Shown piece by piece: positions 17,785 through 26,040 of a stretch of 64,000 nt of DNA. The stretch is taken from positions 62,001 to 126,000 of the forward strand of contig JAVBLN010000003.1 in the NCBI GenBank assembly GCA_031553495.1, read 5' to 3'. The notes beneath the pieces are model-generated. The model was given only the letters and a program-made list of their open reading frames with translations. It was not told the origin of the DNA and ran no database searches. The position numbers were made by a program, and so were the translations under genes. Source of the DNA: Pinibacter sp031553495. GTDB lineage: Bacteria; Bacteroidota; Bacteroidia; Chitinophagales; Chitinophagaceae. Each line of letters begins with the position of its first letter. Within the stretch, counting starts at the first letter, position 1.

Positions 17785-18073
17785 AATTAGTGTCAAAGCA
17801 TCGGAGGACATTGAAAATATTTGGCTTTACACTTTTGAAAACTGGTCGTTAGAACAGGCTGACAGGTACATTAATTTGATTATTGATGAAATTGAGTATT
17901 TAGCGGAGAATCCAAACTCGGGAAAAGACTTTAATCATATTCGAAAAAACTATCGTGGCTCAAAAGTTAAGTCACACCTAATTTTTTATCGACTTATTGA
18001 CAAGCAGACTGATATTGAGATTATTAGAGTTTTACATCAAAGAATGGATATTGAAAATCGTTTGAATGAGTAG
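17774..18073 (+). CDS. parE: ParE/RelE-superfamily toxin
   Basis: 99 residues. The pattern SVKASEDIENIWLYTFENWS, YINLIIDEIEYLAENP, YRGSKVKSHLIFYRL and the C-terminal IEIIRVLHQRMD is the ParE signature (two N-terminal helices, four-strand sheet, late H-x-R-M-D). ParE toxins poison DNA gyrase. It overlaps parD by 11 bp. The pair lies in an accessory stretch between repeat copies 9 and 10, consistent with a mobile or stabilisation module. Gyrase targeting is by family only. Confidence 0.9.
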   Translation: MSYKISVKASEDIENIWLYTFENWSLEQADRYINLIIDEIEYLAENPNSGKDFNHIRKNYRGSKVKSHLIFYRLIDKQTDIEIIRVLHQRMDIENRLNE

Positions 18074-18184
18074 AATTTGACAGCGTACAGCAAGTGCATC
18101 GGCGGACAGAACGCGGAATGCCACCACAAACGCCAATGCGCTTCCGTAATACGATACGCCCTTCAGAATCATGTTGTACAGCGT

Positions 18185-18266
18185 TTTGCGGAATCAATTG
18201 TATAATCCATGCATGAATTATATGCAACCAAATCCGGAATATCCCAATTCAGACTTATAAAGTTTT
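18185..18266. repeat. Direct repeat, left copy, flanking the YkgJ-like gene
   Basis: TTGCGGAATCAATTGTATAA, then CCATGCATG, CAACCAAATCC and ATCCCAATTCAGAC. A slightly longer copy in the same orientation is at 19386-19467, so the 1.1 kb between may have been duplicated or inserted as a unit. Confidence 0.6.
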
Positions 18267-18303
18267 AGAAAGTGTGTAACTTTACCATCTTATTTCCTTA
18301 GCA

Positions 18304-18822
18304 ATGGTCAAGCGAATTATACAAACCGATCTGGAATTTATAGCAAAAGAAGCTACTGTAAAAGAAAAAGAAAATTGGGACTTTCGGGCTTACTTAAAAA
18401 ATAATAGTCCGGATGATATAGATGAAATTGTTCAGCGGCTTAATGAAGGAGTTAGTTCAAAAATAGATTGCACGAAATGTGCCAATTGTTGTAAAGTATT
18501 TAAATTGACTGTGACAGATGATGAATTAGAAAAGTTTGCCACACTCATGAAGGAATCTATAACAACCGTAAAGGAAAAATATGTTGAGGAAAGTGACAGC
18601 GATGGTCATGCTATAGGTGCAATGCCGTGTCTTTTTCTTTCATGCAATAAATGTACTATTTACGAACAACGATTTGAGGAATGCCGCGAATTTCCATATT
18701 TACACAAACCTTTCTTTACCTCCCGTTTAATGGGTGTAATAAGCAATTATGAAATATGTCCTATAGTGTACAATGTGTACGAGCAATTAAAGGATGTGCT
18801 TCATTTCAGAAGATGGAGGTAA
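18304..18822 (+). CDS. YkgJ-type cysteine-cluster (putative zinc/iron chelatase) protein
   Basis: 172 residues. CTKCANCCKVFKLTV (~58-72) and a second set, PCLFLSCNKCTIY ... FEECREFPY (~117-140), form the CxxCxxCC ... C ... CxxC ... C pattern of the YkgJ/UPF0153 family, thought to bind a zinc or iron-sulfur centre. Cytoplasmic. Function not established. It stands alone between the two direct repeats at 18185 and 19386, next to the toxin-antitoxin pair. Confidence 0.8.
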   Translation: MVKRIIQTDLEFIAKEATVKEKENWDFRAYLKNNSPDDIDEIVQRLNEGVSSKIDCTKCANCCKVFKLTVTDDELEKFATLMKESITTVKEKYVEESDSDGHAIGAMPCLFLSCNKCTIYEQRFEECREFPYLHKPFFTSRLMGVISNYEICPIVYNVYEQLKDVLHFRRWR

Positions 18823-18881
18823 AAGTTATTTTCACATCGCTGCTCGATATGTTAGTGCAACGCATGTAATGCTGCTCTACG

Positions 18882-19196
18882 TTATTGCCAGCCATTTTGT
18901 TTTTGTAGCATTTTAGCTCTTTTGGTTTGGTATTTGGTAATTTCTTTGTACAGTGGGTTGCTTGGTGGTATTATTAAATGAGTGAGCGAGCAAGCCAAGG
19001 CGTTGCCATCTATCGATGTAGCGCATATAATTCCACCCAACTCATTTGTGTTAAAAACGCTTGTTATTGTTAGTTTTGAGCTTAGTGTAATCTTCTTGTT
19101 CTTTCTTAGGTCGTTAACCAACTCTCTTGTAGGAGTTGCTTCAAATGGAAGTATGTCAGTTAATTTGTTTGTTAGCGCATCGTATTCCGGAATCAT
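18882..19196 (-). CDS. Hypothetical protein
   Basis: 104 residues starting MIPEYDALTNKLTDILPFEA. A hydrophobic middle (GGIICATSIDGNALACSLTH) and a Lys/Gln-rich end. No family recognised. Codon use looks like coding DNA and it is the longest frame in its gap, so it is kept with modest confidence. It lies within the segment bounded by the 18185/19386 direct repeats. Confidence 0.45.
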   Translation of the reverse strand: MIPEYDALTNKLTDILPFEATPTRELVNDLRKNKKITLSSKLTITSVFNTNELGGIICATSIDGNALACSLTHLIIPPSNPLYKEITKYQTKRAKMLQKQNGWQ

Positions 19197-19385
19197 AAAA
19201 TGTAATATTTTTTTGTGAAGTATGTATGAAAATACTCATTTTTAAATTAGTACCCGGTAGATTTTTTACAGGTACATGCATTTTTTTTCCACAACCATCG
19301 TGCCCGAAATGACGTGCCTAAAATGGATATTCATCCCGCAAAAAATGGGTTTACACACCCTTCGGAATAGTAGTACAGCCGATTG

Positions 19386-19467
19386 CGGAATCAATTATAA
19401 TCCATGCGTGTATTATAAGCCACCAAATCCAAAAATCCATTAATCCGGGGAAATCCCAATTCAGACA
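19386..19467. repeat. Direct repeat, right copy
   Basis: Matches 18185-18266 apart from a 12-16 bp insertion before the final ATCCCAATTCAGAC. A truncated relative (GGTAAATCCAAATTCAGACA) is at 62685-62704. Confidence 0.6.
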
Positions 19468-19473
19468 ATAGCC

Positions 19474-19550
19474 GCCCATATCACTTCCTACCGTACAAGA
19501 GTGCGACGCAACGGCTGCTCAATAGCATTACTACCGCTGATTACCCAAAA
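19474..19550 (-). repeat. Dispersed repeat copy 10 (reverse, GCG/CGC class)
   Basis: Core reads GTGCGACGCAAC. Here the outer half is CTCAATAGCATTACTACCG, the sequence usually seen as the inner half, so the halves appear exchanged. Confidence 0.85.
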
Positions 19551-19552
19551 AT

Positions 19553-19585
19553 AAAAAAGCCGAACTCTTTGGGAGTCCGGCTTTT
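19553..19585 (-). terminator. groEL terminator
   Basis: Stem AAAAGCCGAACTC/GGAGTCCGGCTTTT with a short loop, followed by T6 in the minus direction, 26 bp after the groEL stop. Confidence 0.85.
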
Positions 19586-19610
19586 GATATGGAAGTTAAA
19601 TCTGTAAAGA

Positions 19611-21245
19611 TTAGTAACCCATGTCGCCCATACCGCCCGGCATTTGAGGCACAGCAGCGGTTTTAGGCTCCGGTTTGTCGGCAACCACGCATTCGGTAGT
19701 TAACAACATACCGGCGATAGATGCGGCGTTTTCCAAAGCTACACGTGTAACTTTAGTTGGGTCTATAACGCCGGCTTTGAACATGTATTCGTAAGTTTCA
19801 GTGCGTGCATTGAAACCATAATCGGCTTCGCCTTCTTTGATCGCCTGAACTACGATAGAACCTTCGATACCGCTGTTGGCAACGATTTGGCGAAGTGGCT
19901 CTTCGATAGCACGTTTTACAATGCTGATACCGGTAGTTTCGTCGGAATTAAGTCCTTTTAATTTTTCCAAAGGAGAAATGGCGCGGATGTAAGCAACGCC
20001 TCCGCCCGGCACAATGCCTTCTTCAACAGCGGCACGTGTAGCGTGTAAAGCGTCGTCTACGCGGTCTTTCTTCTCTTTCATTTCCACTTCTGTAGCTGCA
20101 CCTACGTATAATACTGCAACACCGCCGCTCAATTTAGCAAGGCGCTCCTGCAATTTTTCTTTGTCGTAATCGGAAGTGGTATTTTCGATTTGTGCTTTAA
20201 TTTGATTGATGCGGGCAACGATGTCGGCTTTTTTACCTTTACCGCCAACGATGGTTGTATTGTCTTTGTCGATGGTTACAGAAGCCGCCTGGCCAAGATA
20301 AGTGAGGTCTGCGTTTTCCAGTTTGTAACCTTGCTCTTCACTGATAACGGTACCTGCGGTAAGGATCGCGATGTCGTTCAGCATTTCTTTTCTTCTGTCG
20401 CCAAAGCCCGGAGCTTTAACAGCAGCCACTTTAATAGTGCCGCGCAGTTTGTTTACCACCAGCGTAGCCAGTGCTTCGCCTTCCAGATCTTCCGCAATGA
20501 TTACCAGCGGACGGCCGCTTTGAGCAACTTTCTCCAAAATGTGAAGAATGTCTTTCATAGCGGAGATCTTTTTGTCGTAAATCAGGATGTATGGATTTTG
20601 CAATTCCGCTTCCATTTTTTCGCTGTTGGTAACGAAGTATGGAGACACATAACCACGGTCGAATTGCATACCTTCCACTACGTCAACGGTAGTGTCGGTA
20701 CCTTTAGCTTCTTCCACGGTAATAACGCCTTCTTTACCCACTTTTTGCATAGCGGTAGCGATCAGTTTACCAATTTCGGTATCGTTGTTGGCAGAAATAG
20801 CAGCTACCTGCTCAATCATTTTGTTGTTATTACCCACTTCTTTTTTCTGGCTCACCAGGCTTTCAACTACAGCTTTAACAGCTTTGTCGATACCGCGTTT
20901 CAGATCCATTGGATTAGAACCAGCGGCTACCATTTTCAGGCCTTCGCTAATAATAGATTGTGCCAAAACGGTGGCGGTAGTAGTACCATCACCTGCAATG
21001 TCGGCAGTTTTGGAAGCCACTTCTTTCACCATTTGGGCGCCCATATTTTCAATTGGGTCTTCCAGTTCTATTTCTTTAGCCACGGTTACGCCGTCTTTAG
21101 TAATAGAAGGAGCGCCGAATTTTTTTTCAAGAACCACGTTGCGGCCTTTCGGTCCCAGGGTCACTTTTACTGCATTTGCCAGGGTGTCAACACCTTTTTT
21201 CATTTTGTTCCTGGCTTCTATATCGAAGAAAATTTGCTTAGCCAT
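19611..21245 (-). CDS. groEL: Chaperonin GroEL (60 kDa, Hsp60)
   Basis: 544 residues, full family length, ending in the GGM-rich tail MPGGMGDMGY. Diagnostic segments: KVTLGPKGRNVVLEKKFGAP, the nucleotide pocket DGTTTATVLAQ (~87-97), KAPGFGDRRKEMLNDIA and VEEGIVPGGGVAYIRA. It forms the double heptamer ring that folds cytosolic proteins with GroES. It follows groES after a 149-bp gap filled with TTTGAAAAT-type repeats, wider than most groESL operons. A strong terminator follows. Confidence 0.98.
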   Translation of the reverse strand: MAKQIFFDIEARNKMKKGVDTLANAVKVTLGPKGRNVVLEKKFGAPSITKDGVTVAKEIELEDPIENMGAQMVKEVASKTADIAGDGTTTATVLAQSIISEGLKMVAAGSNPMDLKRGIDKAVKAVVESLVSQKKEVGNNNKMIEQVAAISANNDTEIGKLIATAMQKVGKEGVITVEEAKGTDTTVDVVEGMQFDRGYVSPYFVTNSEKMEAELQNPYILIYDKKISAMKDILHILEKVAQSGRPLVIIAEDLEGEALATLVVNKLRGTIKVAAVKAPGFGDRRKEMLNDIAILTAGTVISEEQGYKLENADLTYLGQAASVTIDKDNTTIVGGKGKKADIVARINQIKAQIENTTSDYDKEKLQERLAKLSGGVAVLYVGAATEVEMKEKKDRVDDALHATRAAVEEGIVPGGGVAYIRAISPLEKLKGLNSDETTGISIVKRAIEEPLRQIVANSGIEGSIVVQAIKEGEADYGFNARTETYEYMFKAGVIDPTKVTRVALENAASIAGMLLTTECVVADKPEPKTAAVPQMPGGMGDMGY

Positions 21246-21394
21246 ATTATTAATTTGATAATTTGAAAATTAGATAATTTGAAAATTGGGTTTGCGCTAA
21301 TTTGATATTTAATACAATTTGAAAAGCCTAAAAGGAATCGAGTGATGCGCCTAAAGCATTTTCAAATTTTCAAATTAGCTCATTTTCATATTGG

Positions 21395-21676
21395 CTATAC
21401 AATAGCCAATATGTCACTTTCGCGCATAATAAGATAATCATTCCCATCCAGCGATAATTCGGTACCGGCATATTTGCCATACAAAACGTTATCGCCAACT
21501 TTTACGGTAACCGGTTCGTCTTTTTTGCCGGGACCTGCAGCCACCACAGTGCCGCGTTGAGGTTTTTCTTTTGCTGTATCAGGAATAATAATGCCGCCTG
21601 CGGTTTTTTCTTCAGCGGGAGCCGGTTGTACAACAACCCTGTCATGCAAAGGAGTAATGTTTAACTTCTTAGCCAT
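21395..21676 (-). CDS. groES: Co-chaperonin GroES (Hsp10)
   Basis: 93 residues, full length. PLHDRVVVQPAPAEEKTAGG, then IIIPDTAKEKPQ contains the mobile loop that docks on GroEL; NVLYGKYAGTELSLDGNDYL is the conserved C-terminal half. First gene of the groES-groEL unit. No clear TAnnTTTG box is seen, but TTGGCACG with sigma-54-like spacing lies 70 bp upstream. Confidence 0.97.
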   Translation of the reverse strand: MAKKLNITPLHDRVVVQPAPAEEKTAGGIIIPDTAKEKPQRGTVVAAGPGKKDEPVTVKVGDNVLYGKYAGTELSLDGNDYLIMRESDILAIV

Positions 21677-21746
21677 AATTATCTGTTTTTTTATTTAGTA
21701 ACGATTTTAAATGGAGTAATCTCCGTTTTTGTTCGGCTCTTGTTTA

Positions 21747-21762
21747 ACGAATAACGTGCCAA
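21747..21762 (-). promoter_or_regulatory. Sigma-54-like promoter candidate for groESL
   Basis: Minus strand TTGGCACGTTATTCGT. The -24 half is a perfect match to TTGGCACG; the -12 half has GT in place of GC at the right 10-nt spacing. Located 71 bp before the start codon. Confidence 0.35.
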
Positions 21763-21946
21763 CCGGCTTAAAATGCTGAAAAAAGAATAGTTGGCAGATT
21801 TTTGCGGAAGAAAGGGCGGGGGAAAGTGAAAATTTGACACGTTTTTTTTAATGTGAAAATGTGTGAATGTGAAAAATGTGGAAATGAATTTGAAAATACC
21901 TGGTTGAGTATGGTGATTATTTATTGAACAGCCTGCATTTTTTTGC

Positions 21947-22028
21947 TTTTTTATTATGGGCCGGGCAGTAGTGCTACCATTAAGCATCGTTGCGTCGCAC
22001 ACTTGTACGGTTTGTTCGCTATTGAGCA
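21947..22028 (+). repeat. Dispersed repeat copy 11 (forward, GCG/CGC class)
   Basis: Core GTTGCGTCGCACACTTGTAC; right half strongly diverged (GGTTTGTTCGCTATTGAGC). Confidence 0.85.
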
Positions 22029-22060
22029 TAGGAAAAAGGGAGCTTTAGTTAGGCTTTTTT

Positions 22061-22108
22061 TTAACCACAAGGGCCACAATAGAGGCGCAAGGTACACCAG
22101 GGAGGCTG
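22061..22108. repeat. CACAAGG repeat, half copy
   Basis: TTAACCACAAGGGCCACAAT followed by AGAGGCGCAAGGTACACCAG matches the left arm of the full hairpin at 49735 but has no right arm. Confidence 0.6.
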
Positions 22109-22137
22109 TTGTTCATAGATCATAAAAGATCAGCAAA

Positions 22138-22168
22138 GATGTCCTACACCTCAAAGGTGTAGGACATC
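22138..22168. terminator. Perfect 14-bp hairpin
   Basis: GATGTCCTACACCT, 3-nt loop, AGGTGTAGGACATC, then TCAATTATTTTT. No gene ends nearby, so this may be a repeat unit rather than a working terminator. Confidence 0.5.
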
Positions 22169-22200
22169 TCAATTATTTTTATTGATACATACTGCTCAGC

Positions 22201-22321
22201 CGCCGTCATTTCGAGCCCGCTTATTTCAACATATTTGTGATTATGACTAAGTTTTACGTGCGACAACCGGGCGAGAAATCTCATTGAATTATTGTACTGA
22301 CAAATTAATTATACAACATAA
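22201..22321. repeat. GTCATTTCGAG...CGAGAAATCTC repeat, copy A
   Basis: About 120 bp, near-identical to 55130-55250 including the tail CATTGAATTATTGTA and TACAACATAA. Partial relatives are at 51546-51635, 13895-13925, 31535-31555 and 47400-47425. Confidence 0.75.
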
Positions 22322-22503
22322 AAACAACAGTATATGACTGCAAGGCTACAAGCCTTACAGAGCGTGCATTATAAACAAAAAATCAGTGAAGATCAGTCTA
22401 ATCTGTGTCATCAGTGTGCCATCACATGCTACACAGCGCCGCTAACCTCTGTCTTCTGACCTCAAACCTCAAATCTCAAATTTCAAATTCCCCCATTTTT
22501 TCC

Positions 22504-22511
22504 TAGCTTTG
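22504..22511 (+). promoter_or_regulatory. -7 promoter box of nusB
   Basis: TAGCTTTG matches the Bacteroidota TAnnTTTG box, 23 bp before the ATG. Confidence 0.6.
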
Positions 22512-22533
22512 CGCCCTCAAGTTCTTACAGCGT

Positions 22534-23454
22534 ATGATTAGTAGAAGAAATATCCGGGTAAAAGTGATGCAAACTCTTTATGTAATAGATACTAAAGATC
22601 AATTGAAACCCGGCGAAGCAGCGAGACTCCTGCAAAAGCAATTCGATTTAACAAGGCAGTTATTGGTTTATAATATTCATTTTTTAACAGAACTCGCAAG
22701 GTACGCTGAAATTGATGCTCATCAGAGGGCCTCAAAGCATTTACCATCGCAGGAAGACCTGAATGTGAATACAAAACTGGCAGGTAATGAAATAGTTTGG
22801 AAAATTTTGGAGAGCGCCAGCTATCAAAAAGCGCTAAACGATGATAATATCGCTGCCATGCTTGATAAAGACATTGTGAAAAAATTTTATCACGAACTGG
22901 TGGAAAAACCTGAATATCTGCAATATATTCATATTGAAGGCCGTGAAACCAAAAAAGAAAAGGAAATCCTTCAATTTATTTACAGCGATTTATTACTGCC
23001 AAATACCGCCTATACCGATCACCTAGAAGAATTGTTTACCAACTGGGATGATGATTGTGATATGATCAACCTGATGGTGTTGGGGTATATTCAAAAACCG
23101 GGTTCATACAATTTTCAGGCTATGGTTAGTCCGGATAAATGGGAATATGCCAAAAGCCTTGTTGAAACAGTACTTGAAAAGAAAAGCGTGGCAATGGAGC
23201 TGATTACCCCCAAACTTAAAAACTGGGATCCTGAGCGCATTGCTACTTTAGATATGATTATGATGCAGATGGGTGTATGCGAATTATTGTTTTTTGAAAC
23301 CATACCTGCCAAAGTAACAATTAATGAATATATTGATTTGGCTAAAGAATACAGCACACCACAAAGCGGGCAATTTGTGAATGGTATTCTCGACAATATT
23401 CATAAAGATCTTGTAAAAGAGAATAAATTACACAAAGTGAACTTCAGGAAGTAA
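22534..23454 (+). CDS. nusB: Transcription antitermination protein NusB
   Basis: 306 residues, the long Bacteroidota form. The start MISRRNIRVKVMQTLYVID and the C-terminal NusB domain (~215-300: WDPERIATLDMIMMQMGVCE, TIPAKVTINEYIDLAKEYST, then FVNGILDNI) are diagnostic. NusB with NusE binds boxA RNA in the rRNA antitermination complex. The ~100-residue insertion between the first helices and the core is typical of the phylum. It precedes the DUF1573, yajC and coaE genes, probably one transcription unit with internal promoters. Confidence 0.93.
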   Translation: MISRRNIRVKVMQTLYVIDTKDQLKPGEAARLLQKQFDLTRQLLVYNIHFLTELARYAEIDAHQRASKHLPSQEDLNVNTKLAGNEIVWKILESASYQKALNDDNIAAMLDKDIVKKFYHELVEKPEYLQYIHIEGRETKKEKEILQFIYSDLLLPNTAYTDHLEELFTNWDDDCDMINLMVLGYIQKPGSYNFQAMVSPDKWEYAKSLVETVLEKKSVAMELITPKLKNWDPERIATLDMIMMQMGVCELLFFETIPAKVTINEYIDLAKEYSTPQSGQFVNGILDNIHKDLVKENKLHKVNFRK

Positions 23455-23474
23455 TCATAATTTTTCAAATCCCA

Positions 23475-23482
23475 TACATTTG
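23475..23482 (+). promoter_or_regulatory. -7 promoter box of the DUF1573 gene
   Basis: TACATTTG, 13 bp before ATG 23495. It overlaps the alternative TTG start at 23480, which supports the ATG. Confidence 0.55.
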
Positions 23483-23494
23483 CAAAAAAACACT

Positions 23495-23926
23495 ATGCGT
23501 TACTTGCTTTTTTTTTCCTTAGCCGCATTGCTGGCAGTTAGCTGCAAATTCAAGAATTCCGCAGCTACCAATACACCGGCGCAGGTTCTGGCAGATGACT
23601 CCACACAGTACACTACCATTGAATGGAAAGAACCTAACAAGAAGTTTGACAAAATTACAGAAGGTCAAATGCTGGATGTAAGTTTTGCTTTTAAAAATAC
23701 CGGCAATAAGCCGCTGGTTATATTTCATGTACAGCCTAGTTGCGGCTGCACCGCTGCCGAGCCTCCCAAAGAACCAATTGCTCCTGGCGCTGAAGGTGTT
23801 ATACAAGCCACTTTTAATAGTGAAGGCAGGGTAGGAACGCAACACAAAACTCTTTCAGTTCGTGCCAATACAAAAGAAACTCAGATACATGAATTAACTT
23901 TTGAAGTGGAGGTAGTGAAGAAGTAG
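23495..23926 (+). CDS. DUF1573 lipoprotein
   Basis: 143 residues from ATG 23495. The signal MRYLLFFSLAALLAVSC carries a lipobox with Cys at 17. The rest is one DUF1573 Ig-like/ASH-type beta domain: DVSFAFKNTGNKPLVIFHVQ, PSCGCTAAEPPKEPIAPG and RVGTQHKTLSVRAN. The CGC motif is typical. DUF1573 proteins are abundant in Bacteroidota with no settled function. Gene order nusB-DUF1573-yajC-coaE recurs in this phylum to my knowledge. Confidence 0.88.
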   Translation: MRYLLFFSLAALLAVSCKFKNSAATNTPAQVLADDSTQYTTIEWKEPNKKFDKITEGQMLDVSFAFKNTGNKPLVIFHVQPSCGCTAAEPPKEPIAPGAEGVIQATFNSEGRVGTQHKTLSVRANTKETQIHELTFEVEVVKK

Positions 23927-24025
23927 CTGATGGCTGTTGGACTTTAGTTATAAGCAGAATAAATAAAATCTTACAACCATCAACTAACAACCATCAACCA
24001 ATTTAACAAACAATAAATATACACA

Positions 24026-24346
24026 ATGACAAACATGATTCTATTACAATCGTCAGGTGCTGGTACTATGCAATTTTTGCTACTGGCGGGTATGATACTG
24101 GTGTTCTGGTTATTTTTGATTCGTCCGCAGGCAAAGAAGGCAAAAGACGCTAAGAAGTTTCAGGAAGATATGCAAAAAGGTGACAAAATTGTAACTATTG
24201 CCGGCATACACGGTGTTGTTCATAAAATAAATGAAGATGGTACCATTACAATGGAAACCAGCCCGGGTAGCTATATGAAAATCGAAAAAAGCGCAGTAAG
24301 CCTTGAATGGACAAAAGCCTTGAATAAAATAGCTACTGCTAAGTAA
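24026..24346 (+). CDS. yajC: Preprotein translocase subunit YajC
   Basis: 106 residues: one N-terminal membrane helix (FLLLAGMILVFWLFLI, ~18-33) directly followed by RPQAKKAKDAKKFQEDMQKG and GDKIVTIAGIHGVVHKINED, the YajC signature. It accompanies SecDF at the Sec translocon. A second in-frame ATG three codons in is possible. Sits 99 bp after the DUF1573 gene and before coaE. Confidence 0.95.
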   Translation: MTNMILLQSSGAGTMQFLLLAGMILVFWLFLIRPQAKKAKDAKKFQEDMQKGDKIVTIAGIHGVVHKINEDGTITMETSPGSYMKIEKSAVSLEWTKALNKIATAK

Positions 24347-24432
24347 TGAAGGTGTGAGGTGTAAGGTATGAGGTATTTATGATGTTCGAACAACCTCTCT
24401 TCTTACACCTCAAACCTTATAAAACAACCTCA

Positions 24433-25023
24433 ATGTTAAAAGTAGGTATAACCGGCGGTATCGGCAGTGGCAAAAGTACAGTGGCCAAAATCTTTGAAGT
24501 GCTTGGTATACCTGTGTTCTATGCGGATGCCGAAGCTAAAAAATTAATGAACGAATCCCTGGTTATCCGTCATGAATTGATCAGGTATTTTGGCGAGGAT
24601 GCTTACATTAACAACAAACTAAACCGGCCATATATTGCCAAACAGGTTTTTGGCAATAAGGAAAAACTTGATCTGCTAAACAGCATAACACACCCCGAAA
24701 CTATTCGCAACTCAAACGAATGGATGGACAGGCAGATTACTCCATATGCCATAAAGGAAGCCGCGTTGTTTTTCGAGAGCGGTTCCCAGGATACCGTAGA
24801 TATAATGATCGGCGTATATGCCCCCAAACACCTGCGCCTGCAGCGTGTAATGCACCGCGACAATTTTTCCCGTGAAGATATTTTAAAACGCATGCAGGGG
24901 CAGATAAATGAAGAGATAAAAATGCGTTTATGCGACAACGTTATTACCAATGATGAACAAACGCCTGTATTGCAACAGGTGTTGGAACTCCATGAAAAGT
25001 TTTTAGCGATGGCAGATTGTTAG
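24433..25023 (+). CDS. coaE: Dephospho-CoA kinase
   Basis: 196 residues from ATG 24433, which begins MLKVGITGGIGSGKSTVAKI with the P-loop at ~8-16, as usual; an upstream ATG would add an unlikely 18-residue leader. Further CoaE motifs are YADAEAKKLM (~31-40) and ALFFESG (~108). It phosphorylates dephospho-CoA in the last step of CoA synthesis, in the cytoplasm. Confidence 0.95.
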   Translation: MLKVGITGGIGSGKSTVAKIFEVLGIPVFYADAEAKKLMNESLVIRHELIRYFGEDAYINNKLNRPYIAKQVFGNKEKLDLLNSITHPETIRNSNEWMDRQITPYAIKEAALFFESGSQDTVDIMIGVYAPKHLRLQRVMHRDNFSREDILKRMQGQINEEIKMRLCDNVITNDEQTPVLQQVLELHEKFLAMADC

Positions 25024-25084
25024 TTGCCGCTTGCTGCCGCTGGATAAGCTTGCTTACCATATCTGCTATGGTTTGATGAAAATT

Positions 25085-25168
25085 GTTTTTATTATTATAC
25101 CGGCTATAGTATTTCATGGCATCATCGTTGCGTCGCAATCACTTCATCTGTAGTATTTCATGGCGGCA
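25085..25168 (+). repeat. Dispersed repeat copy 12 (forward, TTTCATGGC type)
   Basis: Both half-units carry TAGTATTTCATGGC in place of CTATTAAGC/CTATTGAGC, so the halves changed together. Core GTTGCGTCGCAATCAC. Confidence 0.85.
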
Positions 25169-25282
25169 TCTTCTTAGTTGAAAGTTGAAAATTGAAAGTG
25201 CTTTATGCATAAGCTGCGAAAAACAATTATTGATGACTATTAAAAAACGTAATTGCGACTATGATTATCCGTTTTGTGCGCA

Positions 25283-25321
25283 GGACTCCTTTCTCCTTTG
25301 GAGAAGGGCAGGGGATGAGGC
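25283..25321. repeat. CTCCTTTGGAGAAGGGCAGG-type repeat
   Basis: Second copy of the unit at 15215, ending GGGGATGAGGC, at the 3' end of the hddC-like gene. Confidence 0.6.
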
Positions 25322-25324
25322 GGC

Positions 25325-26023
25325 TCACCGCAACTCCCTTCCGGCTCGTTCAAAATCTTCAGGTATGCCAATATCAATGAAATATTTGTCTTGAATGATT
25401 CCAAACATTTTTCTTTGTTTGTAAAGCGCTTCGAGGTAATCTTTTTCAAACGAGAATTTATCAGGAAAAGTTTCCTTCATAAATGAATCTCTATTTAAGG
25501 CATACAATCCTCCGTTGATCAATCCTTTCAGGTAGAAACGCTTTTCTTTAAATGATGAAATACTGTTATCATTATTAAGTTCTACAACCCCATACCTGTC
25601 AAAGTTTCCCATAGTTTTCAAAGAAAGCGTACAGTCACTTTCTTTTTGAAAATGGAAAGATGATAGCGATGCGATGTCCACATCAAACAGCGTGTCACCA
25701 TTGGCGATCAATACGTTTTTTTCATTTGTTTTTTTGCATGCTAGTTTTATGGCGCCACCTGTACCCAGGGGTTCGTCTTCCACTGAAAAGCAATATTGAA
25801 GTCCGTTGATTTTTTTTTGAATAAAATCTTCAATATGTTCATGCATATATCCCAACGAAAAAATAAAATTCACTACACCGTTTTTTTGCAATGCTTCAAT
25901 TACAAAAGAAATAAAAGGCTTGCCAGCAACGGGAGCAAGGCATTTAGGCAAATCCGGAACCGCGTTTCGCAGGCGTGTACCCAGGCCACCCGCAAGAATA
26001 ATTGCTGTATTGATAGTTGTCAT
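25325..26023 (-). CDS. hddC: Heptose-1-phosphate guanylyltransferase-like nucleotidyltransferase
   Basis: 232 residues from ATG 26023, which puts TAIILAGGLGTRLRNAVPDL right after the start; the loop GGxGTRL binds the nucleotide. LPKCLAPVAGKPF, DEPLGTGGA, IANGDTLFDVD and KDYLEALYKQRK follow as in sugar-1-phosphate nucleotidyltransferases. HddC activates D-glycero-alpha-D-manno-heptose-1-phosphate with GTP. The call rests partly on the immediately upstream HddA-like kinase (17 bp apart); by itself it could be another NDP-sugar synthase. Confidence 0.78.
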   Translation of the reverse strand: MTTINTAIILAGGLGTRLRNAVPDLPKCLAPVAGKPFISFVIEALQKNGVVNFIFSLGYMHEHIEDFIQKKINGLQYCFSVEDEPLGTGGAIKLACKKTNEKNVLIANGDTLFDVDIASLSSFHFQKESDCTLSLKTMGNFDRYGVVELNNDNSISSFKEKRFYLKGLINGGLYALNRDSFMKETFPDKFSFEKDYLEALYKQRKMFGIIQDKYFIDIGIPEDFERAGRELR

Positions 26024-26040
26024 ATACTTGTTATTTTTAA

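Noticed and set aside
20190..21266. 358-codon frame antisense to groEL
   Set aside because: Phe/His-rich translation typical of the antisense of a GC-biased conserved gene; groEL explains the region.
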